The position numbers were made by a program, and so were the translations under genes. The notes under the pieces were generated by a model. The model ran no database searches. It saw only the letters and a list, made by a program, of their open reading frames with translations, and was not told the origin of the DNA. From Bacillota bacterium (GTDB lineage: Bacteria; Bacillota; Clostridia; Christensenellales; CAG-138), in the NCBI GenBank assembly GCA_023399275.1, contig JAEWQH010000003.1, positions 1 to 13,541 of the forward strand: a stretch of 13,541 nt of DNA. The letters are read 5' to 3'. Shown in pieces: positions 1 to 6,326 of this stretch (positions within the stretch are counted from its first letter, which is position 1; each line of letters starts with the position of its first letter).

Positions 1-332
1 ATCATCCGCAGCGGGCAGCCGAGAAACGTCAGTGCACCGACCATCACCACCACCGCGATGACAAACCGCGTCACCGGCGAGGAACCGCCGCGCGGTTTGA
101 ACTCCTTCGTCAGCAGGGCGATGATCATCGCGCCGAGGATCATGCCCGTAATCTCGGGCCGCACATACTGAACCGCCTCGGCGGAGTGCAGCTTCAGCGC
201 CCCGGAGGTGTCCCGCAAAAAGCAGGCGATACAGAAACCCATGTTGCCGGGGTTGCCAAGCGCGGTCAGCAGCAGAGCGGCCACGCCGATGACAAATCCG
301 GTGATGATGACCCAGATATTTCGCTTTTTCAT
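1..332 (-). CDS. yedE: YedE-type putative selenium transporter, N-terminal part (3' end outside window)
   Basis: This is the first 110 residues of an integral membrane protein; the rest lies beyond base 1. It begins MKKRNIWVIITGFVIG, a hydrophobic first helix, followed by GNPGNMGFCIACFLRD (about residues 28-43), a second hydrophobic stretch (PEITGMILGAMIIALL) and a third ending in FLGCPLRM. The paired cysteines in the GFCIAC motif and the GCPLRM motif are typical of the YedE family, a YeeE/YedE (DUF395-type) branch proposed to import selenium compounds and found beside selD and yqeB/yqeC. The ATG at 332 is preceded by AGGAGAG about 7 bases upstream, which fixes the start. It is divergent from the aminotransferase gene at 538 and faces away from it. 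The transport substrate is inferred from family and neighbours and has not been shown; other YedE relatives are linked to sulfur compounds. Confidence 0.85.
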   Translation of the reverse strand, partial: MKKRNIWVIITGFVIGVAALLLTALGNPGNMGFCIACFLRDTSGALKLHSAEAVQYVRPEITGMILGAMIIALLTKEFKPRGGSSPVTRFVIAVVVMVGALTFLGCPLRM

Positions 333-467
333 AGATGACTCTCCTCTTTCCCGTTTTCCCATGAGGGGCAAAGCCAATCGTCTCCAAAGGCGGCCGTCTG
401 CTGTGTGGTCGGATCAAAAAGATTCCGTATGCTCTTGTCTCTTCAGCCGGTTTTCTTATGGTCGAAC

Positions 468-496
468 TTGCTTTACCACTCGGATTCGGATATACT
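468..496 (+). promoter_or_regulatory. Sigma-A-type promoter for the class V aminotransferase
   Basis: TTGCTT (468-473) and TATACT (491-496) are separated by 17 bases, a good match to the housekeeping consensus. A start of transcription near 503 would give a leader of about 35 bases before the ATG at 538. Confidence 0.6.
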
Positions 497-537
497 GTAG
501 CACAAGCAAGCGTTATATGCAAGCGAGGATAACGAAA

Positions 538-1710
538 ATGTCGGATGCGGTTTCAGGCAAAGAATTGATCTATCTGGATCAGGCGGCAACCTCTCGGCCA
601 AAAGCGGACGGCGTCGGGGATTCCATGCGCTTTTACATCAACGAGGTGTGCGCCAACATCAATCGCTCCACCTACGCGCCCGCAACCGATGCGGCTCTTC
701 GCGTGCTGGAGACGCGCGAGATGCTTTGTGCGCATTTCGGGCAAGACGACCCGGCGTGCGTAATCCTTACGCCCGGGCAAACGTTCTCGCTCAACATGGT
801 GATCCAGGGATTGCTTCGGCCCGGTGACCACGCGTTGGTCAGCCCGCTGGAGCACAACGGCGTCATGCGTCCGCTGACGCGGCTGCTTGAGTGCGGCGTG
901 ACGTTTGATCGCATCCCGCTCGCCGGCGACGGCACACTTGATCTCGATGCCGCGCGCCGCATGATTCGCCCGAATACGCGGCTGATGCTGCTGACGCATG
1001 CATCCAACATCAGCGGAACGGTGCTGCCTATCAAAGAGGCGGGCGCGCTCTGCCGAAGCTGCGGCGTCTTCTTTGCGGTGGATGCCGCTCAGACCGCGGG
1101 GCACTATCCGCTCGATTGCGCCGAAGCGCAGATCGACGCGCTCTGCATCCCCGCCCACAAGGGCCTGCGCGGGCCGAGCGGCATCGGCGCATTGCTGCTC
1201 TCACAGGGCTGTGCGGGCGCGCTCGAGCCGCTGATCACCGGTGGAACCGGCAGCGATTCACACACGGAGATCCAGCCGGACTATCTGCCGGATCGCTTCG
1301 AGAGCGGAACGCCAAACCTGCCAGGCATCTATGGCTTGCACGCCGCGCTGCGTGCGCTTGAGCAGGAAGGCATCCGCGCGCGCCGCACGCAGGAAGAAGC
1401 TCTGCTGACGCGCTTTCTGACGGGGCTGAGTGTCATCGAGGGCATCCGCGTACCCGGGACGCACGATCCAGGCCGGCGCGTAGGCGTCGTCTCGGTCGAT
1501 TTCACCGCGCGGCGGGACAATGCGGAGGTCGCCGACCTGCTGGCAAGTGATTACGGCATCCTCACGCGCTGCGGGCTACACTGCGCGCCAAACGCGCACA
1601 AGACCTACGGCACGTTCCCGCAGGGAACCGTGCGTTTTTCCTTCAACAGCACGAATACGGCGGAGGAGATCGACGCGGCGCTTTCCGCGCTTAGAAAGAT
1701 TCTTTCGTAA
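538..1710 (+). CDS. Class V aminotransferase / cysteine desulfurase-like protein, EF2568 family
   Basis: This 390-residue PLP enzyme belongs to the NifS/CsdB group. Visible landmarks are the N-terminal YLDQAATS (about residues 12-19), an ASNISGT substrate/cofactor loop, the cofactor-binding Asp182 in AVDAAQTAGH, the Schiff-base Lys208 in PAHKGLRGPSGIG, and the C-terminal RCGLHCAP motif with Cys349 at the persulfide/perselenide position. The EF2568 subfamily is typically found with selD, yqeB and yqeC, so a role in delivering sulfur or selenium for SelD or for a molybdenum hydroxylase cofactor is likely, but inferred. I chose the ATG at 538 because family homology starts there and GAGG lies 9 bases upstream. 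The open frame extends back to 208, but that part overlaps the divergent yedE gene and looks non-coding. It is monocistronic, with a promoter at 468-496 and a terminator at 1725. Confidence 0.88.
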   Translation: MSDAVSGKELIYLDQAATSRPKADGVGDSMRFYINEVCANINRSTYAPATDAALRVLETREMLCAHFGQDDPACVILTPGQTFSLNMVIQGLLRPGDHALVSPLEHNGVMRPLTRLLECGVTFDRIPLAGDGTLDLDAARRMIRPNTRLMLLTHASNISGTVLPIKEAGALCRSCGVFFAVDAAQTAGHYPLDCAEAQIDALCIPAHKGLRGPSGIGALLLSQGCAGALEPLITGGTGSDSHTEIQPDYLPDRFESGTPNLPGIYGLHAALRALEQEGIRARRTQEEALLTRFLTGLSVIEGIRVPGTHDPGRRVGVVSVDFTARRDNAEVADLLASDYGILTRCGLHCAPNAHKTYGTFPQGTVRFSFNSTNTAEEIDAALSALRKILS

Positions 1711-1724
1711 CACAGGCGTATTAC

Positions 1725-1760
1725 AAAGCCCGCTGTCTTTAGCGGGCTTTCGGTTGTTTT
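1725..1760 (+). terminator. Rho-independent terminator between the convergent aminotransferase and selD genes
   Basis: AAAGCCCGCT (1725-1734) pairs perfectly with AGCGGGCTTT (1741-1750) around a 6-base loop, followed by a T-rich stretch ending TTTT at 1757-1760. It sits between two convergent genes and may also stop the minus-strand selD transcript, although the T tract on that side is short. Confidence 0.85.
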
Positions 1761-2793
1761 AAACGAGATAGATCGATTTTGCGGACTTGGGCAGCACGGA
1801 TCCGATACGTTGTGCGCTGGGCACCGATGCTTTCAGATCCCGTTCGAGCGCGTCCGCATCGCGCGGGTCTACCGCGAGGAGCAGCCCGCCGGATGTCTGC
1901 GGGTCAAAGAGCGCATCCCGAATGCAAAGTGGCAGGTCGCCCTCATCCACAAACGGTTCGGCAAACGAACGGTTTCGATAGACGCCCGCGGGTAAGAGGC
2001 CCATTTTTGCAAACTCCAGCACGCGCGGCAGAAAGTCCACAGCCCCCGTTTCCACCCGGGCGGATGCCTCCGAGCCCTGCATCATCTCCAGCATATGCCC
2101 CATGAGGGAAAAACCCGTCACATCTGTGCAGGCGTGAACCCGATACTTCACCGCGCAGTCACGCGCGCTCTTATTGAGCGTGGTCATCAGCTCAATCGCG
2201 CGGTCGATCTCCCCTGCTTCGAGCATCTCGGCTTTCTCTGCTGTCGTCAGGATGCCGACGCCGAGCGGCTTTGTCAAAAACAGCACATCGCCCGCGCGCG
2301 CGCCGAGATTCTTGTAGAACGCATCCGGATGAACAAACCCGGTGACAGACAGGCCATATTTCGGTACATCGTCAAAGATGCTGTGCCCGCCGGAGATGAT
2401 GGCGCCCGCCTCAAACGCCTTGCTGTAGCCGCCCGCCAAAATGGCTTGCACGGCGCTCTGCGGCATCCGCTCCGGAATGCAGAGCAGGTTGAGCGCAAGC
2501 TTCGGCTCGCCTCCCATGGCGTAGACATCTGAAAGCGCGTTGGCTGCGGCGATCTGCCCGAAGGTAAATGGATCATCTACGATCGGCGGGAAAAAATCGA
2601 CCGTTTGCACCAGCGCCAGCTCGTCGTTGACGCGGTAGACAGACGCATCGTCCGAGCGGTCAAAGCCGACGAGCAGGTTGTCGTCGCGCAGCGTGGGCAT
2701 ATCCCCAAGCAGCTTTGCCAGCGTGCCCGCCCCGACCTTTGCGCCACAGCCGGCGCAGCTCGACAGCTTCGTGAGCTTTACTTCTGTTTCCAT
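1759..2793 (-). CDS. selD: Selenide, water dikinase (selenophosphate synthase)
   Basis: SelD makes selenophosphate from selenide, ATP and water; this is the selenium donor for selenocysteine, selenouridine and the labile selenium cofactor. The 344-residue product starts METEVKLTKLSSCAGCGAK, where the second Cys (residue 16) and the Lys three residues on (residue 19) align with the E. coli SelD Cys17/Lys20 pair. It is therefore the Cys form, not a Sec form. Further conserved blocks are VQTVDFFPPIVDDP, GGHSIFDDVPKYGLSVTG, LTKPLGVGILTTA, TDVTGFSLMGH and FDPQTSGGLLLAV. A TTG at 2799 is in frame, but AAGGGGGG ends directly against it. The ATG at 2793 has a 6-base spacing and is preferred. The start overlaps the end of yqeB by 16 bases, indicating translational coupling in a yqeC-yqeB-selD operon. 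Confidence 0.96.
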   Translation of the reverse strand: METEVKLTKLSSCAGCGAKVGAGTLAKLLGDMPTLRDDNLLVGFDRSDDASVYRVNDELALVQTVDFFPPIVDDPFTFGQIAAANALSDVYAMGGEPKLALNLLCIPERMPQSAVQAILAGGYSKAFEAGAIISGGHSIFDDVPKYGLSVTGFVHPDAFYKNLGARAGDVLFLTKPLGVGILTTAEKAEMLEAGEIDRAIELMTTLNKSARDCAVKYRVHACTDVTGFSLMGHMLEMMQGSEASARVETGAVDFLPRVLEFAKMGLLPAGVYRNRSFAEPFVDEGDLPLCIRDALFDPQTSGGLLLAVDPRDADALERDLKASVPSAQRIGSVLPKSAKSIYLV

Positions 2794-3587
2794 TTCCAAC
2801 CCCCCTTGGCCAGCCCATGCAGTACCGCCTCCAGCGCACCGCCGCCAACGGCAAGCGCTTTATCGGAGACCGTGAAACAGTTTGAGATCTCGCAGCGCGG
2901 ATCGACGTCCCCGCTCTTCATGCCCTCGTAAACCTCGATGCCGTCGGGCAGCAACCCGCGCAGCACGCCGCGGATGCGCGTGACGACCGGCATGCCATCC
3001 ACATATGCGCAGATATCGCCCGCCTCGACCACATCCCCGATTTGCTTGACACCTTTGAATACGCCGGCCTGCGGCGCACGCAGCAGCCGCTCCAGCGTAA
3101 AGCCCGCGATATTGCCGGGGATGCCTGTGTCCGGCAGGGCGGAGCCGCTGTGGTAGACGCGCCCGAGCGTATGCCCGCGCATCGTCTCCACGACCGCGTG
3201 GCAATCCACCCCCGCCGTAAAGCCCGGACCGACGCCGACCACAACATCTGCATCGGTCCGCTTTGTGCCGATGTTTCGCTTGGCGAGGATCGCGTCGATC
3301 ACGGCGGGCGGCTGCAGCAGCCGCGCGATTTCACCGGTGGGGTCCGCAAGCACCGCAACTTCGCCGCGGGCCATGGCTGCCGCCGCTTCTTTCGCGCTTG
3401 CGCAGAATCGCGCGCAGATGTCCTCCACCATCGTCGTCCCTTTGATGATCGCCTCCGAAAAGCAGACCGTTCTGCGGATGGACGTAGGCTGCGGCAGATC
3501 GCTCATCACTACCGAAAACCCGCTCCGATAGAGCCGAAACGCAACGCCGGTTGCGATGTCGCCCGCGCCGCGTACCCAGATGATCAT
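2778..3587 (-). CDS. yqeB: Selenium-dependent molybdenum hydroxylase system protein YqeB (EF2563 family)
   Basis: The 269-residue protein opens with MIIWVRGAGDIATGVAFRL, a glycine-rich Rossmann-type motif (GAGDIATG, residues 7-14), followed by SDLPQPTSIRRTVCFSEA and then VGVGPGFTAGVDC in the middle. It belongs to the EF2563/YqeB family, distantly related in layout to XdhC-type accessory proteins, and co-occurs with SelD in organisms that have selenium-dependent molybdenum hydroxylases. The biochemical step is not established; a role in maturing or inserting the selenium-containing molybdenum cofactor is the usual proposal. The start is supported by GAGGG 6 bases upstream of the ATG. It lies 39 bases after yqeC and overlaps selD. 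A four-codon ATG-AGG-GTT-TGA mini-frame sits within its ribosome binding site region and is probably fortuitous. Confidence 0.9.
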   Translation of the reverse strand: MIIWVRGAGDIATGVAFRLYRSGFSVVMSDLPQPTSIRRTVCFSEAIIKGTTMVEDICARFCASAKEAAAAMARGEVAVLADPTGEIARLLQPPAVIDAILAKRNIGTKRTDADVVVGVGPGFTAGVDCHAVVETMRGHTLGRVYHSGSALPDTGIPGNIAGFTLERLLRAPQAGVFKGVKQIGDVVEAGDICAYVDGMPVVTRIRGVLRGLLPDGIEVYEGMKSGDVDPRCEISNCFTVSDKALAVGGGALEAVLHGLAKGGWKWKQK

Positions 3588-3626
3588 ATCAAACCCTCAT
3601 GCCTTTCCGCACGTCAAAATACCGTT

Positions 3627-4349
3627 TTACCGTTTGCCAAGCGCAGCGATCACCGTCCGCTCGACGTCATATCGTCTCAGTTGTGCCGCAATCTCCAGCG
3701 CGGCGCGCTCGCGCGCCTCGTCATCCGCCTTGTTGAGCAGCACTGAAAACCGAGCGCCTTCCGGGAGCCCCTTGCGCTGCCCTTGCGCGTGCGCAAGCAC
3801 CAGTGCAATATCGCGCGCTTCCAACGCAGCCGGGAGCGGCTTGCCGCACAGCGCGGCGTAGCGTTCCGGGCGAAATGCCACGTGCTCCAGCGGCCGGCCC
3901 ACGCCTTCGAGCCCGGCCACCGCAATCAGCAGCCGCGTTTTCGGCGGGATCACCGGCTCGTGGTCTGCAGGCGCTTTGAGCGGCATTCGCTTGGCCCCGT
4001 CCGCCTCTACGAGAACATAGTCCGCCAGCGCGGCAAATCCCTCAACCGGCAGGCTCGGCACAGAGAGCTTCCCGTTTTCATCCGCCTTGCCAAAGCAGAC
4101 GAGCCGCTTGCGCGACAGCGCGGTCCGCGCCTCTGCTTCGCTCTGCGGGTCCAGCGTCCGCATCCCATCCGGCGTGAAGATGTGCGTCGTCGTGGTAACG
4201 ATCACACGCGCGCCGGCATCCGCCAGCTCCCGCGCGAGGCACAGCATCAGCGTCGTCTTTCCGCCGCCGCCGACCAGCGCGATGATGCCACGCGGCAAAT
4301 CAAACGCGCGCACCAAGCTCTCGCCGGATGACAATAACACCGTCTGCAT
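3627..4349 (-). CDS. yqeC: Selenium-dependent hydroxylase accessory protein YqeC (P-loop)
   Basis: The 240-residue protein carries a glycine-rich P-loop, ALVGGGGKTTLM (G27-T33), then VIVTTTTHIFTP, DYVLVEADGAKRMPLKAP and PVIPPKTRLLIAVAG. This pattern is typical of the YqeC family, which is found with selD and yqeB in selenium-dependent molybdenum hydroxylase gene sets. It probably binds and hydrolyses a nucleotide; its partner is unknown. The frame is open back to 4400, but the ATG at 4349 has GGGGAG about 10 bases upstream and removes a 17-residue extension that does not resemble the family. It is the first gene of the yqeC-yqeB-selD operon, with a promoter candidate directly upstream at 4371-4400. 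Confidence 0.88.
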   Translation of the reverse strand: MQTVLLSSGESLVRAFDLPRGIIALVGGGGKTTLMLCLARELADAGARVIVTTTTHIFTPDGMRTLDPQSEAEARTALSRKRLVCFGKADENGKLSVPSLPVEGFAALADYVLVEADGAKRMPLKAPADHEPVIPPKTRLLIAVAGLEGVGRPLEHVAFRPERYAALCGKPLPAALEARDIALVLAHAQGQRKGLPEGARFSVLLNKADDEARERAALEIAAQLRRYDVERTVIAALGKR

Positions 4350-4370
4350 GTCTATCGTTCTCCCCGAATG

Positions 4371-4400
4371 AGAATAACACTTTGCCGCTCGCTCTGTCAA
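4371..4400 (-). promoter_or_regulatory. Promoter candidate for the yqeC-yqeB-selD operon
   Basis: On the minus strand TTGACA (4400-4395) is followed after 18 bases by TATTCT (4376-4371). A second TTGACA lies just upstream (4413-4408), so the element is a near-tandem repeat of TTGACAGAG. The predicted transcript would start about 15 bases before the yqeC ATG. Confidence 0.55.
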
Positions 4401-4531
4401 ACCTCTCTGTCAACTGTTGCACATGGCAAAAAGCGGATCCGTTTCGCCGGCCGGATCTGGTTGCGGCGCGTTATTAGGTACGCGCTGAAGAATAAGGAAG
4501 CATCAAGCCGTCCTGTTAAGCGCATGGGCAG

Positions 4532-4563
4532 AAAAAAACCCACGCGTTGCACCACGCGCGGGT
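4532..4563 (-). terminator. Rho-independent terminator of the Lys-Gly-Lys tRNA operon
   Basis: Read on the minus strand, ACCCGCGCG and CGCGTGGGT form a 9-bp stem with one G-U pair and an 8-base loop, followed by a run of seven T. It begins 10 bases past the CCA of the last tRNA-Lys. Confidence 0.9.
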
Positions 4564-4573
4564 CAGGCATAGC

Positions 4574-4650
4574 TGGTACCCCCTCAGGGATTCGAACCCT
4601 GGACACCCTGATTAAGAGTCAGGTGCTCTAGCCAACTGAGCTAAGGAGGC
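4574..4650 (-). tRNA. tRNA-Lys (anticodon CTT), copy 1
   Basis: A full cloverleaf of 77 bases including encoded CCA. The acceptor GCCTCCT pairs with AGGGGGT (with a G1-U72 wobble), the anticodon stem is CCTGA/TCAGG around loop CTCTTAA (anticodon CTT), and the T loop is TTCGAAT. The sequence is identical to the copy at 4839-4915. U36 makes it an expected t6A substrate. Confidence 0.97.
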
Positions 4651-4704
4651 ATGTTCTGTGGAACCCGGCCGGTGAGTTGCACCGCGTCATGTTCCACATT
4701 GGAC

Positions 4705-4726
4705 ATGGCGGCGCAAAAGCCGCCAT
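4705..4726. repeat. Inter-tRNA hairpin
   Basis: A perfect 8-bp inverted repeat, ATGGCGGC and GCCGCCAT, around a 6-base loop lies between tRNA-Lys and tRNA-Gly. No T tract follows on the transcribed strand, so it is more likely a spacer or processing structure than a terminator. Confidence 0.5.
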
Positions 4727-4732
4727 CGTAAA

Positions 4733-4808
4733 TGGAGCGGGAGACGGGGCTCGAACCCGCCACCTCAGCCTTGGCAAGGCTGCGCTCTACCAAATGAGCT
4801 ACTCCCGC
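4733..4808 (-). tRNA. tRNA-Gly (anticodon GCC), copy 1
   Basis: 76 bases with encoded CCA. The acceptor is GCGGGAG/CTCCCGC, and the anticodon stem CAGCC/GGCTG surrounds loop TTGCCAA (anticodon GCC). It is the middle gene of the three-tRNA operon and has the same sequence as the copy at 6367-6442. Confidence 0.97.
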
Positions 4809-4838
4809 AGGCAGCGCCGCTGTCGAGCGGCGGAAAAA

Positions 4839-4915
4839 TGGTACCCCCTCAGGGATTCGAACCCTGGACACCCTGATTAAGAGTCAGGTGCTCTAGCCAA
4901 CTGAGCTAAGGAGGC
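4839..4915 (-). tRNA. tRNA-Lys (anticodon CTT), copy 2
   Basis: Identical over all 77 bases to the tRNA-Lys at 4574-4650, including CCA and the G1-U72 wobble. It is the first gene of the operon, about 65 bases downstream of the predicted transcription start. Confidence 0.97.
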
Positions 4916-4988
4916 ATATCAGGCATTCGCGATCCGGCGCATGCCGCCTGCGATACGTTTCTGCCGCCCGTAAACCGCGGCAAAAAGT

Positions 4989-5016
4989 ATTATAGCATTT
5001 TTCGGCGGGATGTCAA
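4989..5016 (-). promoter_or_regulatory. Strong promoter of the Lys-Gly-Lys tRNA operon
   Basis: On the minus strand TTGACA (5016-5011) and TATAAT (4994-4989) are both perfect consensus hexamers 16 bases apart, with a TG one base before the -10 (extended -10). No other minus-strand gene start lies near. Confidence 0.88.
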
Positions 5017-5141
5017 CCGGATTTACCCATCTTTCGCTCAAATTCCGAGAACGCGCCGCGCCGTTTTCAGGCCGCTGTCGAAGAAACCTTGCTTAAACGA
5101 CGGAACAATTTGTTTTTTTCGTTAAATCTGGCGCAATCATC

Positions 5142-5169
5142 TTGCAAATCTTTGCAGATGCCATATAGT
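5142..5169 (+). promoter_or_regulatory. Promoter candidate for the TM2-domain gene
   Basis: TTGCAA (5142-5147) and TATAGT (5164-5169) are 16 bases apart. Transcription would start near 5176, giving a leader of about 90 bases before the ATG at 5268. The remainder of the 4916-5267 gap shows no gene. Confidence 0.5.
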
Positions 5170-5267
5170 ATCAATCAGAAAGAATCCGTAGCATAACCAC
5201 TGCGGAATCGCACGCGCCGAAGGGGGAATCGATCGGCACGGCGGTCAAATGAAAAGGGGGTCATCTC

Positions 5268-5777
5268 ATGGAAACCAGGTATTGCACCAACTGCGGAAAG
5301 GCGATTCTGCCCGGAGAGTTTCGTGATGGAAACGGTCGCTGCGGCGAATGCGCGGCGAAAAACGCTGCTTCCGCCAAGGTTTCGGAATACTCCGATAAGG
5401 ACTGGCTTGTCACGCTGCTTTTCTCCATCTTCCTCGGCGGCCTTGGCATCCACCGCTTCTATGTCGGCAAGGTCGGCACCGGCATCCTCTGGCTGCTCAC
5501 CGCCGGCTGTCTCGGCATTGGGGCGCTGGTGGATATCATCATGATCGCAACCGAGAACTTTACCGACGATAACAATCGCCTCATCGTACAGGATTCACAC
5601 AAAAACACGAGTTACGCCTACGCATCGGCATCTTCCGCTCCGGCAGGCGGGACAAGGCCCCCGCGTGAAGACGTGTTCGATCAGATCGAAAAGCTCGCAA
5701 AGCTCCGCGATTCTGGCGCGATCACAAAAGAAGAATTCGACCAGAAAAAATCCATTCTGATGGCGAAGATTCAATAG
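5268..5777 (+). CDS. Zinc-ribbon / TM2 / SHOCT domain membrane protein
   Basis: The 169-residue protein has three recognisable parts. First is an N-terminal zinc ribbon with CTNCG at residues 6-10 and CGEC at 25-28 (C-x2-C ... C-x2-C). Second is a TM2 domain at about 43-98, with DKDWLVTLLFSIFLGGLGIHRFYVGK, a second helix GILWLLTAGCLGIGALVDIIMI and the usual polar turn between them. Third, after a Ser/Ala/Gly linker, comes a C-terminal SHOCT-like helix pair (about 135-167, with LAKLRDSGAITKEEFDQKK). AAGGGGG about 7 bases before the ATG fixes the start. It stands alone, with its own promoter candidate and terminator. The architecture is common in Bacillota, but the function is unknown. TM2 proteins are membrane-anchored and SHOCT domains are thought to mediate oligomerisation; no specific role can be claimed. 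Confidence 0.88.
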   Translation: METRYCTNCGKAILPGEFRDGNGRCGECAAKNAASAKVSEYSDKDWLVTLLFSIFLGGLGIHRFYVGKVGTGILWLLTAGCLGIGALVDIIMIATENFTDDNNRLIVQDSHKNTSYAYASASSAPAGGTRPPREDVFDQIEKLAKLRDSGAITKEEFDQKKSILMAKIQ

Positions 5778-5796
5778 CGTTTCCCACGCAACGACG

Positions 5797-5820
5797 AAAA
5801 CCGCCCAATCGGGCGGTTTT
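5797..5820 (+). terminator. Rho-independent terminator after the TM2-domain gene
   Basis: AAAACCGCCC (5797-5806) and GGGCGGTTTT (5811-5820) form a perfect 10-bp stem with a 4-base loop, ending in TTTTCTATATCTT. The A/T symmetry makes it potentially bidirectional. Confidence 0.9.
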
Positions 5821-5908
5821 CTATATCTTGTGGTCGGTTTGAACCGGTTCGGCAGATTACAACTATCTGTTGCGGGCCGCGATGAGCCGTCCGTTCATTT
5901 TATATTAA

Positions 5909-5924
5909 CGTTTCACGTGAAACA
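5909..5924. promoter_or_regulatory. parS-like ParB (Spo0J) binding site
   Basis: The 16-mer CGTTTCACGTGAAACA contains the perfect 14-bp palindrome GTTTCACGTGAAAC. It differs from the Bacillus subtilis parS consensus TGTTTCACGTGAAACA only at the first base. It sits in an AT-rich intergenic stretch without an overlapping gene. parS sites usually cluster in the origin-proximal part of the chromosome and nucleate ParB spreading for segregation and SMC loading. No parA, parB or replication gene is visible in the window. Confidence 0.82.
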
Positions 5925-5942
5925 TCTGTATATTAATTTTAT

Positions 5943-6011
5943 ATGAATTCTTCAACCCCATTGATTGTGCGGGTTCTATTGTCCTTCGTTCTCTTTATAC
6001 TGTTATTATAA
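5943..6011 (+). CDS. Possible 22-residue hydrophobic microprotein (unproven)
   Basis: An ATG frame encodes MNSSTPLIVRVLLSFVLFIL plus two further Leu, then TAA. This is a polar N-terminus followed by one continuous hydrophobic segment long enough to cross a membrane. It lies 18 bases past the parS-like site. No convincing ribosome binding site precedes the ATG, and the local AT richness (TTA/TTT/CTT codons) produces hydrophobic residues by chance. It could therefore be a spurious frame; no family is recognised. Confidence 0.15.
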   Translation: MNSSTPLIVRVLLSFVLFILLL

Positions 6012-6039
6012 GTGTTTGTACTATTTTATTGTTCTTATT

Positions 6040-6177
6040 TCAGCACAGCTCTGCTCCGTGCGTTGCGGCAACGATATACGGCGCACCGTCGTCAATCTTC
6101 ATCTTGCTGGCTCCGGCAACGTGCGCGGCATATTCAGCGATCGCCTCTCCTCTTGTGCTGTGTGCAATGGCTGAATC
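6040..6177 (-). pseudogene. Coding-like remnant, no start codon in a plausible place
   Basis: A minus-strand frame reads DSAIAHSTRGEAIAEYAAHV, then AGASKMKIDDGAPYIVAATH, then GAELC and a TGA stop at 6042-6040. Its composition (GC-rich, many Ala/Gly/Glu, mixed hydrophobic and charged residues) resembles a real protein C-terminus. GC content drops sharply right after the stop. Upstream, the frame runs straight into the tRNA-Gly(TCC) terminator and tRNA, so there is no room for a complete gene. It may be the tail of a gene truncated by rearrangement or an element inserted at the tRNA, or a chance frame. I do not recognise the family. The rest of 5821-6177 holds the parS-like site and AT-rich sequence. 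Confidence 0.25.
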
Positions 6178-6202
6178 AAAAAAAGCCGCGCAATACGGCT
6201 TT
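6178..6202 (-). terminator. Rho-independent terminator at the end of the second tRNA operon
   Basis: On the minus strand AAAGCCG and CGGCTTT form a 7-bp stem with a 7-base loop, followed by further T (seven T in total from the stem base). It lies 8 bases past the CCA of tRNA-Gly(TCC). Confidence 0.85.
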
Positions 6203-6210
6203 CCTGTATT

Positions 6211-6284
6211 TGGAGCAGGTAACGGGACTCGAACCCGTGATCTCAGCTTGGAAGGCTAATGTGTTACCGCTACACTATACCTGC
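6211..6284 (-). tRNA. tRNA-Gly (anticodon TCC)
   Basis: 74 bases with encoded CCA. The acceptor is GCAGGTA/TACCTGC, and the anticodon stem TTAGC/GCTGA (one T-G pair) surrounds loop CTTCCAA (anticodon TCC). It is the last gene of the second tRNA operon. Confidence 0.96.
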
Positions 6285-6326
6285 ATGCGGATGATGGAAT
6301 CGCGAAAAGGCCAGAATAAACAAAAC

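Noticed and set aside
208..537. N-terminal extension of the aminotransferase frame
   Set aside because: The part before 538 lies antisense to the yedE start and over the divergent promoter region, and does not resemble the enzyme family. The 538 ATG has a ribosome binding site and the family N-terminus.
4434..4457. Possible second terminator of the first tRNA operon (GATCCG/CGGATC stem with TTTTT nearby)
   Set aside because: The stem is only 6 bp, the T tract is offset, and a much stronger terminator already lies at 4532-4563.
5841..5850. Palindrome GAACCGGTTC after the TM2-gene terminator
   Set aside because: A single 10-bp palindrome with no repeat or adjacent promoter; compatible with chance.
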